This document shows, piece after piece, positions 49,062 to 57,032 of a stretch of DNA of 64,000 bases; position 1 is the stretch's first letter, and each line of letters opens with the position of its first letter. Origin of the DNA: SG8-41 sp035649495 (GTDB taxonomy: Bacteria; Pseudomonadota; Gammaproteobacteria; Burkholderiales; SG8-41); NCBI GenBank assembly GCA_035649495.1, contig DASRJL010000054.1, forward strand, positions 1 to 64,000. The letters run 5' to 3'. Made by a program: the position numbers and the translations under genes. The notes under the pieces are model-generated. The model was not told where the DNA came from, searched no databases, and worked only from the letters and a program-made list of their open reading frames with translations.

Positions 49062-49835
49062 ATGAGCCTTGCGAACGTAGTTCAAATCGAAAACGTAACC
49101 AAATCCTACCAGATGGGCGACCAGCTCGTCCATGCGCTCAAAGACATCACGCTCAACATCGAAGACGGGGTCTTTCTCGCCATCGCCGGCCCGTCCGGCA
49201 GCGGCAAATCGACGCTGCTCAATATGATGGGCTGCATCGATACGCCATCGACCGGCAAGCTCTACATTGACGGGCAGGATGTCACCGGGAAAACCCCCGA
49301 CCAGCTCGCCGAGCTCAGGGCGCGGACCATCGGCTTCATCTTTCAGACCTTCAACCTGCTGCCGGTACTGTCGGCGGCGGAAAACGTCGAATATCCCCTG
49401 CTGCGGCTGAAGGAGATAAGCCCCGCCGAGCGCCGCGAGCGGGTCGCGAAGTATCTCGCCATCGTCGGCCTGGAGAAGTACGCCGGCCGTCGTCCCAACC
49501 AGTTGAGCGGCGGCCAGCGGCAGCGGGTGGCGATCGCCCGCGCGCTGGCGACGCACCCCAAGATCGTGCTGGCGGACGAGCCGACCGCCAATCTGGACCA
49601 CAAGACCGGCTCGGGCATCCTGCAACTGATGAAAGACAGCAATCGCTTCTACAAGACCACGTTCATCTTTTCCACCCACGATCGGCGCGTCATGGACATG
49701 GCGGACCGGCTGGTCCAGGTCGAGGACGGCGAGATCCGCATGTTCGGCATCAAGGGGGCGAACAAATGGCTGATGGTGAACGAGCGCATGGGCACCATGG
49801 AAGACGCCCCGATCGTGGAAGGGAATCTGATCTAG
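49062..49835 (+). CDS. LolD/MacB-type ABC transporter ATP-binding protein
   Basis: 257 residues: Walker A GPSGSGKST near 47, Q-loop FQTFNLLP, signature LSGGQRQRVAIARAL near 148, Walker B VLADEPTANLDH near 170 and H-loop STHD near 205. This is the LolD/MacB class. Its own permeases are not adjacent; two FtsX-type permeases lie 10 kb downstream. The divergent LolA-like gene supports a lipid or lipoprotein export system. Confidence 0.9.
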   Translation: MSLANVVQIENVTKSYQMGDQLVHALKDITLNIEDGVFLAIAGPSGSGKSTLLNMMGCIDTPSTGKLYIDGQDVTGKTPDQLAELRARTIGFIFQTFNLLPVLSAAENVEYPLLRLKEISPAERRERVAKYLAIVGLEKYAGRRPNQLSGGQRQRVAIARALATHPKIVLADEPTANLDHKTGSGILQLMKDSNRFYKTTFIFSTHDRRVMDMADRLVQVEDGEIRMFGIKGANKWLMVNERMGTMEDAPIVEGNLI

Positions 49836-49845
49836 GAGGCTATGA

Positions 49846-49867
49846 ACAAGGGGGCAAGCCCCCTTGT
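49846..49867 (+). terminator. Hairpins after the ABC ATPase gene
   Basis: A perfect 10-bp stem ACAAGGGGGC / GCCCCCTTGT with loop AA is followed at once by a second stem TCCCCC / GGGGGA (49870-49888). No T-tract follows. The G-rich core resembles that at 38147-38168, so both may belong to a dispersed intergenic element. Confidence 0.45.
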
Positions 49868-49954
49868 GATCCCCCAACTTCAGGGGGAACCTGCAACTGA
49901 CTTCGCGAATTCGGACACTTGTTCATAGGTTCCCCTGAGAGAATCCGGGCCTAC

Positions 49955-49990
49955 AAGAAAAACGGCGAAGTCGCCTGCGACTCCGCCGTT
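49955..49990 (-). terminator. Rho-independent terminator of the PEP-CTERM gene
   Basis: Read on the minus strand a 13-bp stem (AACGGCGGAGTCG / CGACTTCGCCGTT, one mismatch) is followed by TTTTTCTT. It lies about 57-90 bases after the PEP-CTERM stop codon. Confidence 0.8.
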
Positions 49991-50046
49991 CTTGAGGGCT
50001 ATTCGACTTTCAGGCTGGGTTCACAGCCTGAGAAGCCGGACTTCCA

Positions 50047-50937
50047 TCAGGCAGCAGGCTGCTTCTTGCTCCGCCGGGTAGAGAATCCCAGGCCGGCCAG
50101 GCCGATACCCAGCAGCGCAAGCGACGCTGGTTCGGGCACGACGGGGGTGTTGTTGAAGTCCACCCCGCCCGAAGCCGAAGTGACTGCGCAAACCGTCGGT
50201 CCCGCGTTGCAAACAAGGCCTTGCCCGGTATTGTTGAACTCGCCGAACGCCAAGCTGTAGAAGGGGGTCGGCTCGGCGAAATAGGCATCGCCTACCCCGC
50301 TAGTGCAAACCGGTCCCGGAATTGGGAAGCCGCCTACCGTAGCCGTACCCGCACCCGTACAGATCCCGAATGCGGATATCGAGTTCAGGAACACGCCCCC
50401 AAGGGTGTTGAAACCAGCCGTGCCGGCGATCGTGCCCGCGGAGAACCCGAGCACGATATCGTCGGCCGTGACTCCGCCGACGATTGCCGGGGCGGCCAGA
50501 GTCGCCGGGGTGAAGGTTGTGTTAGTGCCCGGATCAGCCAACAGCAGGAAATCCAGCGAATCGATGTTGTATACGGCCCCGGGCTGACCGGCAGTTCCGC
50601 TCGCAAGCGACAGATCTATCGAGTAGGTCAGGTAAAGATTGTAGTCGACCAACAACCCGGTCGATAGGGGGCTTAAGGCCGACGCGTTGAGCGTAAAGGC
50701 CGTGAACTGAAGGTAACCCGTAGCAGTAGCATCGTTTCCCGCAATCAGAATCCGTTCCGATGAAGTGCCCTGGATAAAGTCCGCGACAAAAGGAGCGGTG
50801 GCGAAAATATTTCCAGGAATGGCAGTTGGATCAATGGTGAACTGAGGCGCTGCAGCTGCCTGGCTGGCGACGCCCATTGCGAGCACGGCCCCAACGGCGG
50901 TTGCCATTACTGTCTTACCTAGATTGATTGATTTCAT
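50047..50937 (-). CDS. PEP-CTERM protein resembling flocculation protein PepA
   Basis: 296 residues. A Sec signal (cleaved at AAAAP, near residue 30) is followed by a beta-rich, low-charge, threonine/alanine-rich body. The C-terminal sorting tail has VVPEPASLALLGIG, then a hydrophobic helix and the basic STRRSKKQ. The opening FTIDPTAIPG and the late YFAEPTPFYSLAFGEFNN resemble PepA-type flocculation-associated proteins. It should be exported, cut by an exosortase (not in this window) and remain in the matrix. A sigma-54-like promoter and two PEP-CTERM-type boxes lie upstream. Confidence 0.9.
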   Translation of the reverse strand: MKSINLGKTVMATAVGAVLAMGVASQAAAAPQFTIDPTAIPGNIFATAPFVADFIQGTSSERILIAGNDATATGYLQFTAFTLNASALSPLSTGLLVDYNLYLTYSIDLSLASGTAGQPGAVYNIDSLDFLLLADPGTNTTFTPATLAAPAIVGGVTADDIVLGFSAGTIAGTAGFNTLGGVFLNSISAFGICTGAGTATVGGFPIPGPVCTSGVGDAYFAEPTPFYSLAFGEFNNTGQGLVCNAGPTVCAVTSASGGVDFNNTPVVPEPASLALLGIGLAGLGFSTRRSKKQPAA

Positions 50938-51008
50938 ACTCTGTTATCTCCGAAGTTTGTATCTGTTGGTTCCGTGTCGGCATCAGCTGCCTTACGCCTC
51001 CTCTATAA

Positions 51009-51023
51009 GCACAATTCGGGCCA
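51009..51023 (-). promoter_or_regulatory. Sigma-54 promoter of the PEP-CTERM gene
   Basis: The minus strand reads TGGCCCGAATTGTGC. GG and GC are conserved at the right spacing, with two mismatches elsewhere. Transcription would begin near 50998, about 60 bases before the ATG, and GGAGAT lies upstream of that ATG. Confidence 0.55.
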
Positions 51024-51087
51024 GAATCATATTTCTTTTTGTAATCAAAGTGGTATTGGATTAACCCCGATCTTCATCATGGGGCTG

Positions 51088-51105
51088 TGTAAAGTTTTCT
51101 GACAA
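51088..51105 (+). promoter_or_regulatory. PEP-CTERM-type box, proximal copy
   Basis: TGTAAAGTTTTCTGACAA matches the TGTAAA-N7-GACAA pattern seen upstream of the RTX gene. Its centre is about 75 bp upstream of the -24 element of the PEP-CTERM promoter, the same distance as at the RTX gene. Confidence 0.6.
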
Positions 51106-51175
51106 ACTCCCCCAATCCAATGGGCCGCCGGATCACTTACCTATTGATTATTTTACCTTTTGAGGCGAGCCGCCC

Positions 51176-51193
51176 TGTAAAATTTTTCGACAA
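51176..51193 (+). promoter_or_regulatory. PEP-CTERM-type box, distal copy
   Basis: TGTAAAATTTTTCGACAA is the second copy, 88 bp from the first and in the same orientation, with the same spacing of its halves. Two copies would allow cooperative binding of an activator. Confidence 0.6.
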
Positions 51194-51322
51194 CGCGGGT
51201 ATTCCAACAAAATAGTAATGTTTTCAAGCTATTGTGATCGGCCGGCCTGGATGTGGCGTGAGGGGGGCTGAGCATCGGGGGACCAGCTGAAATTGAGCGC
51301 GCGAGTGGGTAACATCATTCGC

Positions 51323-52204
51323 ATGCCGAGACTGGCCTTCGTCCCCATCATACTCCGGGAGTTGCTGGGCAAGCGCACCCTGCCCAGGGAACCCGAACCC
51401 GATCTCGTCATGCAGGACGAGGAGCAGGTGAAGGCCTATACGCTGGCTGGGCGCATCGACGGCGTAATGTCGGCCGCCTACCTGTTTCATAGCGCACAGG
51501 CTTCCTCGGTCATTTGCGGTGCGCACCGCGTCATCGATCTGGGATGCGGCCCGGCAACACAACTGGCGCAGATCGCGTCGTTGAACCCGGAGAGCGAATT
51601 CGTCGGCATCGATCTTTCTCCGACGATGCTGGAGAGTGCCCGCGACCATGTTGCCGCGAGCGGCCTGCAGAACATCAGTTTTGCCCAGGGCGACATAACG
51701 AACCTGTCCCAGATCGACGATCATTCGGCCGACGCCGTCATCAGCATGATGACGCTGCACCACCTTCCCACGCGTGACCATCTTGCCGCCTGTTTTCGGG
51801 AAATATCGAGGGTGCTGAAACCCGGGGGTGCGGTCTATCTGACGGATTTCGGGCGGCTCAAGTCGCTCAAGTCGGTCATTCAGTTCGCGTACATGAACAC
51901 AGCCAATCAGCCGCACATTTTTACGCTCGATTTCGAACGGTCTCTCAGGGCGGCGTTCCTGTACGAGGAATTCGTGGAGACGGCCGGGAGGTATCTGCCG
52001 GGCTCCGTGCGACCGTACAGCACCTTCATCGTGCCGCTGCTCGTGATCCTGCGTACTCCGCCCCGGGCCATGCCCCGGGACGTTGCCTCACGACTGAATC
52101 AACTGAGGAAGGCTCTGCCGCAAGCCTACCGGCGCGACCTGGAGGACTTGCGGCTGTTCTTTCGGCAGGGCGGCCTCTCGGCAGATCCTTTCAGCGCCTC
52201 CTAG
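51323..52204 (+). CDS. SAM-dependent class I methyltransferase
   Basis: 293 residues with the Rossmann motifs of class I methyltransferases: VIDLGCGPATQLAQI near 70, VGIDLSPTMLESAR near 93, FAQGDITNL near 118, and ISMMTLHHL / LKPGGAVYLTDFG near 140-170. Acceptor unknown. Other candidate starts are TTG 51293 and GTG 51305. It begins a mixed block of modifying genes downstream of the PEP-CTERM gene, divergent from it. Confidence 0.85.
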   Translation: MPRLAFVPIILRELLGKRTLPREPEPDLVMQDEEQVKAYTLAGRIDGVMSAAYLFHSAQASSVICGAHRVIDLGCGPATQLAQIASLNPESEFVGIDLSPTMLESARDHVAASGLQNISFAQGDITNLSQIDDHSADAVISMMTLHHLPTRDHLAACFREISRVLKPGGAVYLTDFGRLKSLKSVIQFAYMNTANQPHIFTLDFERSLRAAFLYEEFVETAGRYLPGSVRPYSTFIVPLLVILRTPPRAMPRDVASRLNQLRKALPQAYRRDLEDLRLFFRQGGLSADPFSAS

Positions 52205-52489
52205 TCGTACTGTGTCACGCACGCTTCTTCACCGACCCGCAGCGCGGGCATCGCAGGAGGCGACGAGCGAATGCTGTGCTGAGGAGATAGCGCAGCGTGG
52301 GAATCGAATCGGGGACGTGGCGTTGTGCTCGACCGGCTGCCGCGAGGTTGGTAATCCGCGGGTAAGGCAGCCGCTTGTAGTCGAGTGGCGTTTTTTTTGG
52401 AGGCCTTCTTCAGACTTCTGAAGGCTGGACCCCGTTGCGGTCCTTAGAGGCCGCCGCATGGGACCGAGAATAACCAGCACATCGGTGGC
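52205..52489. other. Intergenic region, no gene supported
   Basis: A run of eight T and a small inverted repeat (CTTCAGA / TCTGAAG, near 52406-52422) lie near the end and could serve as terminator signals for the converging genes. Short open frames here show no family resemblance. The stretch near 52300 looked superficially tRNA-like but has no cloverleaf. Confidence 0.35.
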
Positions 52490-54064
52490 CTACTGCGTAT
52501 TTGTGTTGTTCGTGCTGGCGTGCTTTAAACACCGGGCTACACCTTCGATTATCTCCTCCCATGTCTGGTTTGGGCTGCGCTCGAAGCGCGTAATTGAAGG
52601 GTGCCACGGGTCGCGGCCGCTGCCGAAGGTCTTCCAATCCGGCCCATAGCTCATCTGCCAGGTCTCGACTCCGAGCGCGCCCGACAGCACACTCACAGCG
52701 GTAGGCGCCGAGATTACCAGGTCCAGCGCCTTGGTCAGCGCCGCCGCTTCGTCAATGTCATCGAAGAGGTCCACCTCCGGAAAAGTGTGAAGCGACACAC
52801 CGAACTGCGCCCTCCCCCGCGCCAACTCCTCGGTGCATTCGTCATACTGCAGCGATACGAAATGCACCCCGTTTACGGCAAAAATCGGCCCCCACTGCTC
52901 GATCCGCGTGCAGGATTGTGCACGTATTCCAAAGAGGTTATTGCTGCGCCACGAGAATCCGACCTTCAGGCCAGTGCCCAACTTATCGAGCCTCTGGCGC
53001 CAATACGCTACCCGTCCCATGTGGGCCGTAAGGTATCCGTGTTTGCTGGGGAAACTTTCCAGCGTCGAGCGAAAAAACCGCCCCAAGCTTCCAGCGGCCA
53101 CTTGATAGTCTATATCCAATAACGTTCGTGGGTCGGGCGGATCGGTGCGCGCTACCATCAGTGCATCTGGAAATGAGCGCTTGAACAGCGCTAGGAGCTT
53201 GGGCGCACATTCCACTACGACCGTGGCCGAACGCTGCAACAGGTCCGGCAACATACTCGCAAACAGCAGTTCGTCGCCGATTCCTTGCTCCATCCACACC
53301 AGCACGCGATGCCCACCGATATTCTGGCCCTCCCAGTATCGTTGCGGGAAGACGCGTCGCGCGTATCCTGCCCCCGGCCCGAAACGATATTCGTATTCCT
53401 GCCACCCATGGTCGAACGCCCCCACAAGTAGAAGTGTGGATCCGTGGTTCGACCGAAATTTGGCGTTGGCCGGGTCGATTTCGATTGCGCGCCGATAGCA
53501 AGCGATGGCTTCATCGAACTTGCCGCACTCCGTGAGAGCGACCGCCAGGTTGTTATGCGCTGACGCAAAGTTTGGTTTGAGCTCGATTGCGCGCCGATAG
53601 CAAGCGATGGCTTCATCGGACCTATTCTCCGCCGCGAACACGCCGCCGAGAGTGTTGTGCGCCTTGAAATTGCCCGGATCGAGCGCTATCGCGCGCCGGA
53701 GGCTTACGGTTGCCTGGTCGAAATGTCCAAACGCGTGCAGAGCGATGCCAAGATTGCAGAGTGTTTCGGAATTGTCCGAGCGGAGCGCGAGTGCGTGTCT
53801 AAAGGCTGCAATGGCTCCCTCGTACTTGCCGCAGCCCATGAGCGTGAGCCCGAGATTGTTATGGAAGGAGGGGGTCTTTTGATCAATCTTGATCGCCCGC
53901 TGCAACATATCAATGGCAGTATCGTACTGCTGAGTATGACAAGCGACTACCCCGAGTAGGTTCAGGGCGTTTGCATTCCGCGGATCTGCCGCAGCAAGTG
54001 TGCGCAAGAGCTGTTCCGCCTCCGCAAAACGTCCGGTCTGAATTTCGCGCAAGGCCTGCGTCAT
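52490..54064 (-). CDS. TPR protein with glycosyltransferase-like C-terminal domain
   Basis: 524 residues. Six or so TPR units (about 1-215) include near-identical copies (EAIACYRRAIE twice, with matching DNA). The C-terminal half has RVLVWMEQGIGDELLFASMLP near 260, LDIDYQVAAGSLGRFF, KVGFSWRSNNLFG, DLVISAPTAVSVLSGALGVETWQM near 440 and DPWHPSITRF. This is the pattern of TPR-fused GT9/GT41-like proteins. The DNA is lower in GC than the neighbours, suggesting transfer. Start: ATG 54064; the longer upstream frame runs into transposase remnants. Confidence 0.75.
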   Translation of the reverse strand: MTQALREIQTGRFAEAEQLLRTLAAADPRNANALNLLGVVACHTQQYDTAIDMLQRAIKIDQKTPSFHNNLGLTLMGCGKYEGAIAAFRHALALRSDNSETLCNLGIALHAFGHFDQATVSLRRAIALDPGNFKAHNTLGGVFAAENRSDEAIACYRRAIELKPNFASAHNNLAVALTECGKFDEAIACYRRAIEIDPANAKFRSNHGSTLLLVGAFDHGWQEYEYRFGPGAGYARRVFPQRYWEGQNIGGHRVLVWMEQGIGDELLFASMLPDLLQRSATVVVECAPKLLALFKRSFPDALMVARTDPPDPRTLLDIDYQVAAGSLGRFFRSTLESFPSKHGYLTAHMGRVAYWRQRLDKLGTGLKVGFSWRSNNLFGIRAQSCTRIEQWGPIFAVNGVHFVSLQYDECTEELARGRAQFGVSLHTFPEVDLFDDIDEAAALTKALDLVISAPTAVSVLSGALGVETWQMSYGPDWKTFGSGRDPWHPSITRFERSPNQTWEEIIEGVARCLKHASTNNTNTQ

Positions 54065-54170
54065 CAACGCAGATTGTGTGTGGCGCTGGTTCGATGTGAT
54101 TCGACTTGCCAGTTTGTCACCTATCCGTATGCGGTTGGCGAACGCACGCTGACAGCAGAAAGCTAGGCCG

Positions 54171-54254
54171 CTATTGATCGAGGATGATACCCGATAGCGG
54201 CTGCGGGTCGTAATGCCAAGGCAGCAGGGCCTCCAGGTTCTTGGCCTTCGCTGA
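54171..54254 (-). mobile_element. Remnant of an IS66-type transposase C-terminus
   Basis: On the minus strand the frame ends in NLEALLPWHYDPQP and a stop shortly after. This resembles the conserved end of IS66 transposases (pattern IDELLPWNW). No other part of the element and no terminal repeats were found. It begins directly after the flavoprotein stop, so an insertion or recombination event occurred here. Confidence 0.5.
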
Positions 54255-55862
54255 TTATTTGATCCCGTACCGTCCGGGCGCAAGCACTCCATTCGGATCG
54301 AGCGCGTTCTTGATCGACGACAGGAACTTCCGGGTCACGGGATTCTGGTCGAAGACGTGAGGCGAGCTCTGCGTAGTTTCCCGGTACGGTGGATAGCCCG
54401 CTTCGACCATGGCAGTCCGGATCTCCGCGTACCAGTCCGCAGCGCGCTGGGCGTCAGCGGGATCGGCCCTGTCGTAGAAGACGCCAAGGAGCAGCAGCAC
54501 GGCCCGCGGGCTCTCGACGAGGATCTCGACGAAGACGTCGAAATCGTGTTTCGCGTATATCCGCCTGGCGGTCTCCAGCGCTTCCTGCACGTTCTGCGAC
54601 AGGAACGGAACCAGCGGTCCGATCCAGATGAATCCGCATTGATCCTTCGGAGGGTCGAAGGCGCCCGTGGGCTTCTGCGGATGCGACTTGAAGTAGACCT
54701 GCTTCACGAACTCGTCGGTGGGAATCCCCCGGAACAAGTCGGCGCCCGGCTTCAACTGCGCCAGAAAAGCGGGGGATTTTCCCGTCAACCGGGCGAACCG
54801 GCGGGCGATCCGGAACAGGAGTCTGCCGAACCAGTCGGAGCGCGTCACGCGTCCAAACGACCAGAGGCTGCCGTACTTCCCGAGGCCTTTGCGCAGCGCC
54901 CGGCGCTGGCTTCGTACCTCCTGTGCGGTTCCGTAGAGGCCGCAGCCGAAGGTCCACGGACTCACCCCATGTTCCTGGCGCCACCGCAGCATGGCCTCCG
55001 GGCTCAGGCTCTTGCGCCCGTTCAGCAGATGCCTGGGGTACTGAGACATGATGCACAGCATCGCGAAGTCATTGGCCATGTGCGGCCGCGATTTCAAGTG
55101 CCCCCGGAATACCAGTTGCCGCAAGTCCTCGATCATTTCCGGGAAGCGATCGAGGGACCGGGTGTATTCGAACGCCAGGAAATCGAAGGCCTCGGGCTCC
55201 GGCATCAGCCAGATCCCCGCTTTCACCACGATTCCGAGGTTCGACTGGGCAAAGAGCCCGTCGAGATAGGGACCCACCCCCCACTTGTAGAGATGCCACA
55301 CGCGGTTCGGCGTGTCGGTGGTGTTTCCGGTCCGCAGCAACGAGCCGTCCGGCAGCACGACCTCCATGCCGCACAGCGCGCCGAAATGATCGGCGTAGGG
55401 GGTCACGCCGCGCCCCTTGTCGAGGGCGTTGCCGATCACGCTGGCTGATTCCGTGCTCCCCGCGCAATCGCTCCAGAGGGAGAGCTTGTTGTCCTTCAGG
55501 TAGCGATTGAGGTCTCGATACGTGACGCCGGGCTCGATGACCGCGTAGCCCAGCTTTTCGTCGACCACCTCGATCTTCTTCATTCGTTCGAGGACCATGG
55601 TGATCCCGCCCGGGTAGACGGCCGACTTTTCGCCGTAGCCCCAGTTCTTTCCGGTGCTGACGGGCCAAATCGGCACCTTCAGTTCCTGGGCCAGAGTCAC
55701 GATTTTCTGAACCTGATCGGTGGAGTGGGGATAGACGACGCAGTCCGGAATCTGCCGGAACGGGATGCACGTCCGGGTCTCCAGTTCGACCTCGTGCGAC
55801 TTGCACAGCAACCCGTCAGCGCCGAGGATTTCGGTCAATCGATCCACCAGTGTGCTGGTCAT
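54255..55862 (-). CDS. FAD-linked oxidase of the VAO/PCMH family
   Basis: 535 residues. The FAD-binding half has CVVYPHSTDQVQKIVTLA near 42, STGKNWGYGEKSA near 70 and VIEPGVTYRDLNRYL near 112. The C-terminal substrate half is typical of vanillyl-alcohol oxidase / p-cresol methylhydroxylase relatives, ending LDPNGVLAPGRYGIK. These enzymes oxidise 4-alkylphenols or related aromatic alcohols. It is the last gene of a minus-strand unit after the thioester-reductase-like SDR. The real substrate is unknown. Confidence 0.85.
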   Translation of the reverse strand: MTSTLVDRLTEILGADGLLCKSHEVELETRTCIPFRQIPDCVVYPHSTDQVQKIVTLAQELKVPIWPVSTGKNWGYGEKSAVYPGGITMVLERMKKIEVVDEKLGYAVIEPGVTYRDLNRYLKDNKLSLWSDCAGSTESASVIGNALDKGRGVTPYADHFGALCGMEVVLPDGSLLRTGNTTDTPNRVWHLYKWGVGPYLDGLFAQSNLGIVVKAGIWLMPEPEAFDFLAFEYTRSLDRFPEMIEDLRQLVFRGHLKSRPHMANDFAMLCIMSQYPRHLLNGRKSLSPEAMLRWRQEHGVSPWTFGCGLYGTAQEVRSQRRALRKGLGKYGSLWSFGRVTRSDWFGRLLFRIARRFARLTGKSPAFLAQLKPGADLFRGIPTDEFVKQVYFKSHPQKPTGAFDPPKDQCGFIWIGPLVPFLSQNVQEALETARRIYAKHDFDVFVEILVESPRAVLLLLGVFYDRADPADAQRAADWYAEIRTAMVEAGYPPYRETTQSSPHVFDQNPVTRKFLSSIKNALDPNGVLAPGRYGIK

Positions 55863-55907
55863 ATGAGAAAAGGCTCCATGCGGTGCGTGTTTCTCTCGAA
55901 CTGGAGC

Positions 55908-57032
55908 TTAACGCCGGGCGCGCCGATCGAGATAGTAGTTCAACACCTTGTCGAGATAAGTTTGAGGCGGCGGTACGGGGATGCCCTGCGGACCGAGCAA
56001 CGCCTCGGTGGCCTCGTTGTGGAATACCTGTTCGGAGGCGAGGTAGTCGAGAAAGATCGGCGCGGTCTTGATCGCGCGGCGAATGTTTTCCGGGGCAAAC
56101 ATGCCGAGCGGCACGAGCATGGCGCGGAACAAGGCGCGCGGAATGATCATGGTCCGCGGGACCGGGATGCCCCTGGCGCGAAATGTGGCGACGACCAGGC
56201 GCTGCAAGTCACCGAGCGCGATTGCATGGCGCGGCCCTGAACACAGATGAAGTATCCTGCCGCTGGTTTGCTGCTTTCCCGACGACCAGACGATCGCCCT
56301 GGCGACGTAATCGACCGGAACGGTGTCGAGCCGGGTGCGCCCGAACGAAGGGAACAAGCCCCGGCTGCGCGACCCGGTCAGGAACTCGCACAGGTGGTAG
56401 AAGATCTGAAAACTGATGGTGCGGCCGGTTATGGAATCACCGACCACCATGCTCGGTCGATGCACGGTGATCGGCAGGCCCTGCCGCACGGCCGCGCGCA
56501 CCCTGATCTCGGCCTCGGCCTTGGCCTGCTCGTAGGTGTTGTGGAAATTCCGCGGCGTTTCGATCCAGTCCTCCACCACCTCCCGGTGATGGCCGCCGAC
56601 GCCCACGGTGCTCACGAATTCGACCTTCTGCAACTGCCCGGACTGCTGCAATGCGTGGGCCAGGCTCACGACGTTCTCGGCCGCGCGGACTGCCGCATCG
56701 CGTGCCTCCTCGAGCGGCAGGTTCATCCGCACCAGGCCCGCGCTGTGGATGATGTGGGTGCAGTCGCGAATCAGCCCTTGATACCGGACATCGGGCATGC
56801 CGAATGAGGGAAGCTTGGTATCACCGCGGATTACCCGCACGCGGGCGGCATGTTTCGCGCCGCTCGGGCCCATGATGGCTTCGAGCAGCTCGAGCTTGCG
56901 TTTCTCGGCACTCTCGTCCGAATCGGCCCGCGCAAGCAGGTGGATCTCGCTGTCGTCCTGCGCCAGCAAATGCTCCAGGATGGAGCTGCCCACGGTGCCG
57001 GTGCCCCCCGTGAGGAAGTATCTTCGCGTCAT
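55908..57032 (-). CDS. NAD-dependent epimerase/dehydratase, thioester-reductase-like
   Basis: 374 residues with an extended SDR fold: FLTGGTGTVGSSILEHLLA near 5, ARVRVIRGDT near 63, HSAGLVRMNLPLEEA near 95, YEQAKAEAE near 167 for the catalytic Tyr-x-x-x-Lys, and VHRPSMVVGDS. The layout resembles the thioester reductase domains of carboxylic acid reductases and NRPSs, which release aldehydes or alcohols. The preceding gene (57029-58873) is an acyl-CoA synthetase overlapping by 4 bp, so activation and reduction of a carboxylic acid are likely linked. ATG 57032 is used. Confidence 0.78.
   Translation of the reverse strand: MTRRYFLTGGTGTVGSSILEHLLAQDDSEIHLLARADSDESAEKRKLELLEAIMGPSGAKHAARVRVIRGDTKLPSFGMPDVRYQGLIRDCTHIIHSAGLVRMNLPLEEARDAAVRAAENVVSLAHALQQSGQLQKVEFVSTVGVGGHHREVVEDWIETPRNFHNTYEQAKAEAEIRVRAAVRQGLPITVHRPSMVVGDSITGRTISFQIFYHLCEFLTGSRSRGLFPSFGRTRLDTVPVDYVARAIVWSSGKQQTSGRILHLCSGPRHAIALGDLQRLVVATFRARGIPVPRTMIIPRALFRAMLVPLGMFAPENIRRAIKTAPIFLDYLASEQVFHNEATEALLGPQGIPVPPPQTYLDKVLNYYLDRRARR

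Noticed and set aside
52229..52480. An 83-residue minus-strand frame and a possible tRNA-like stretch near 52300
   Set aside because: No cloverleaf could be folded and the peptide shows no family resemblance.
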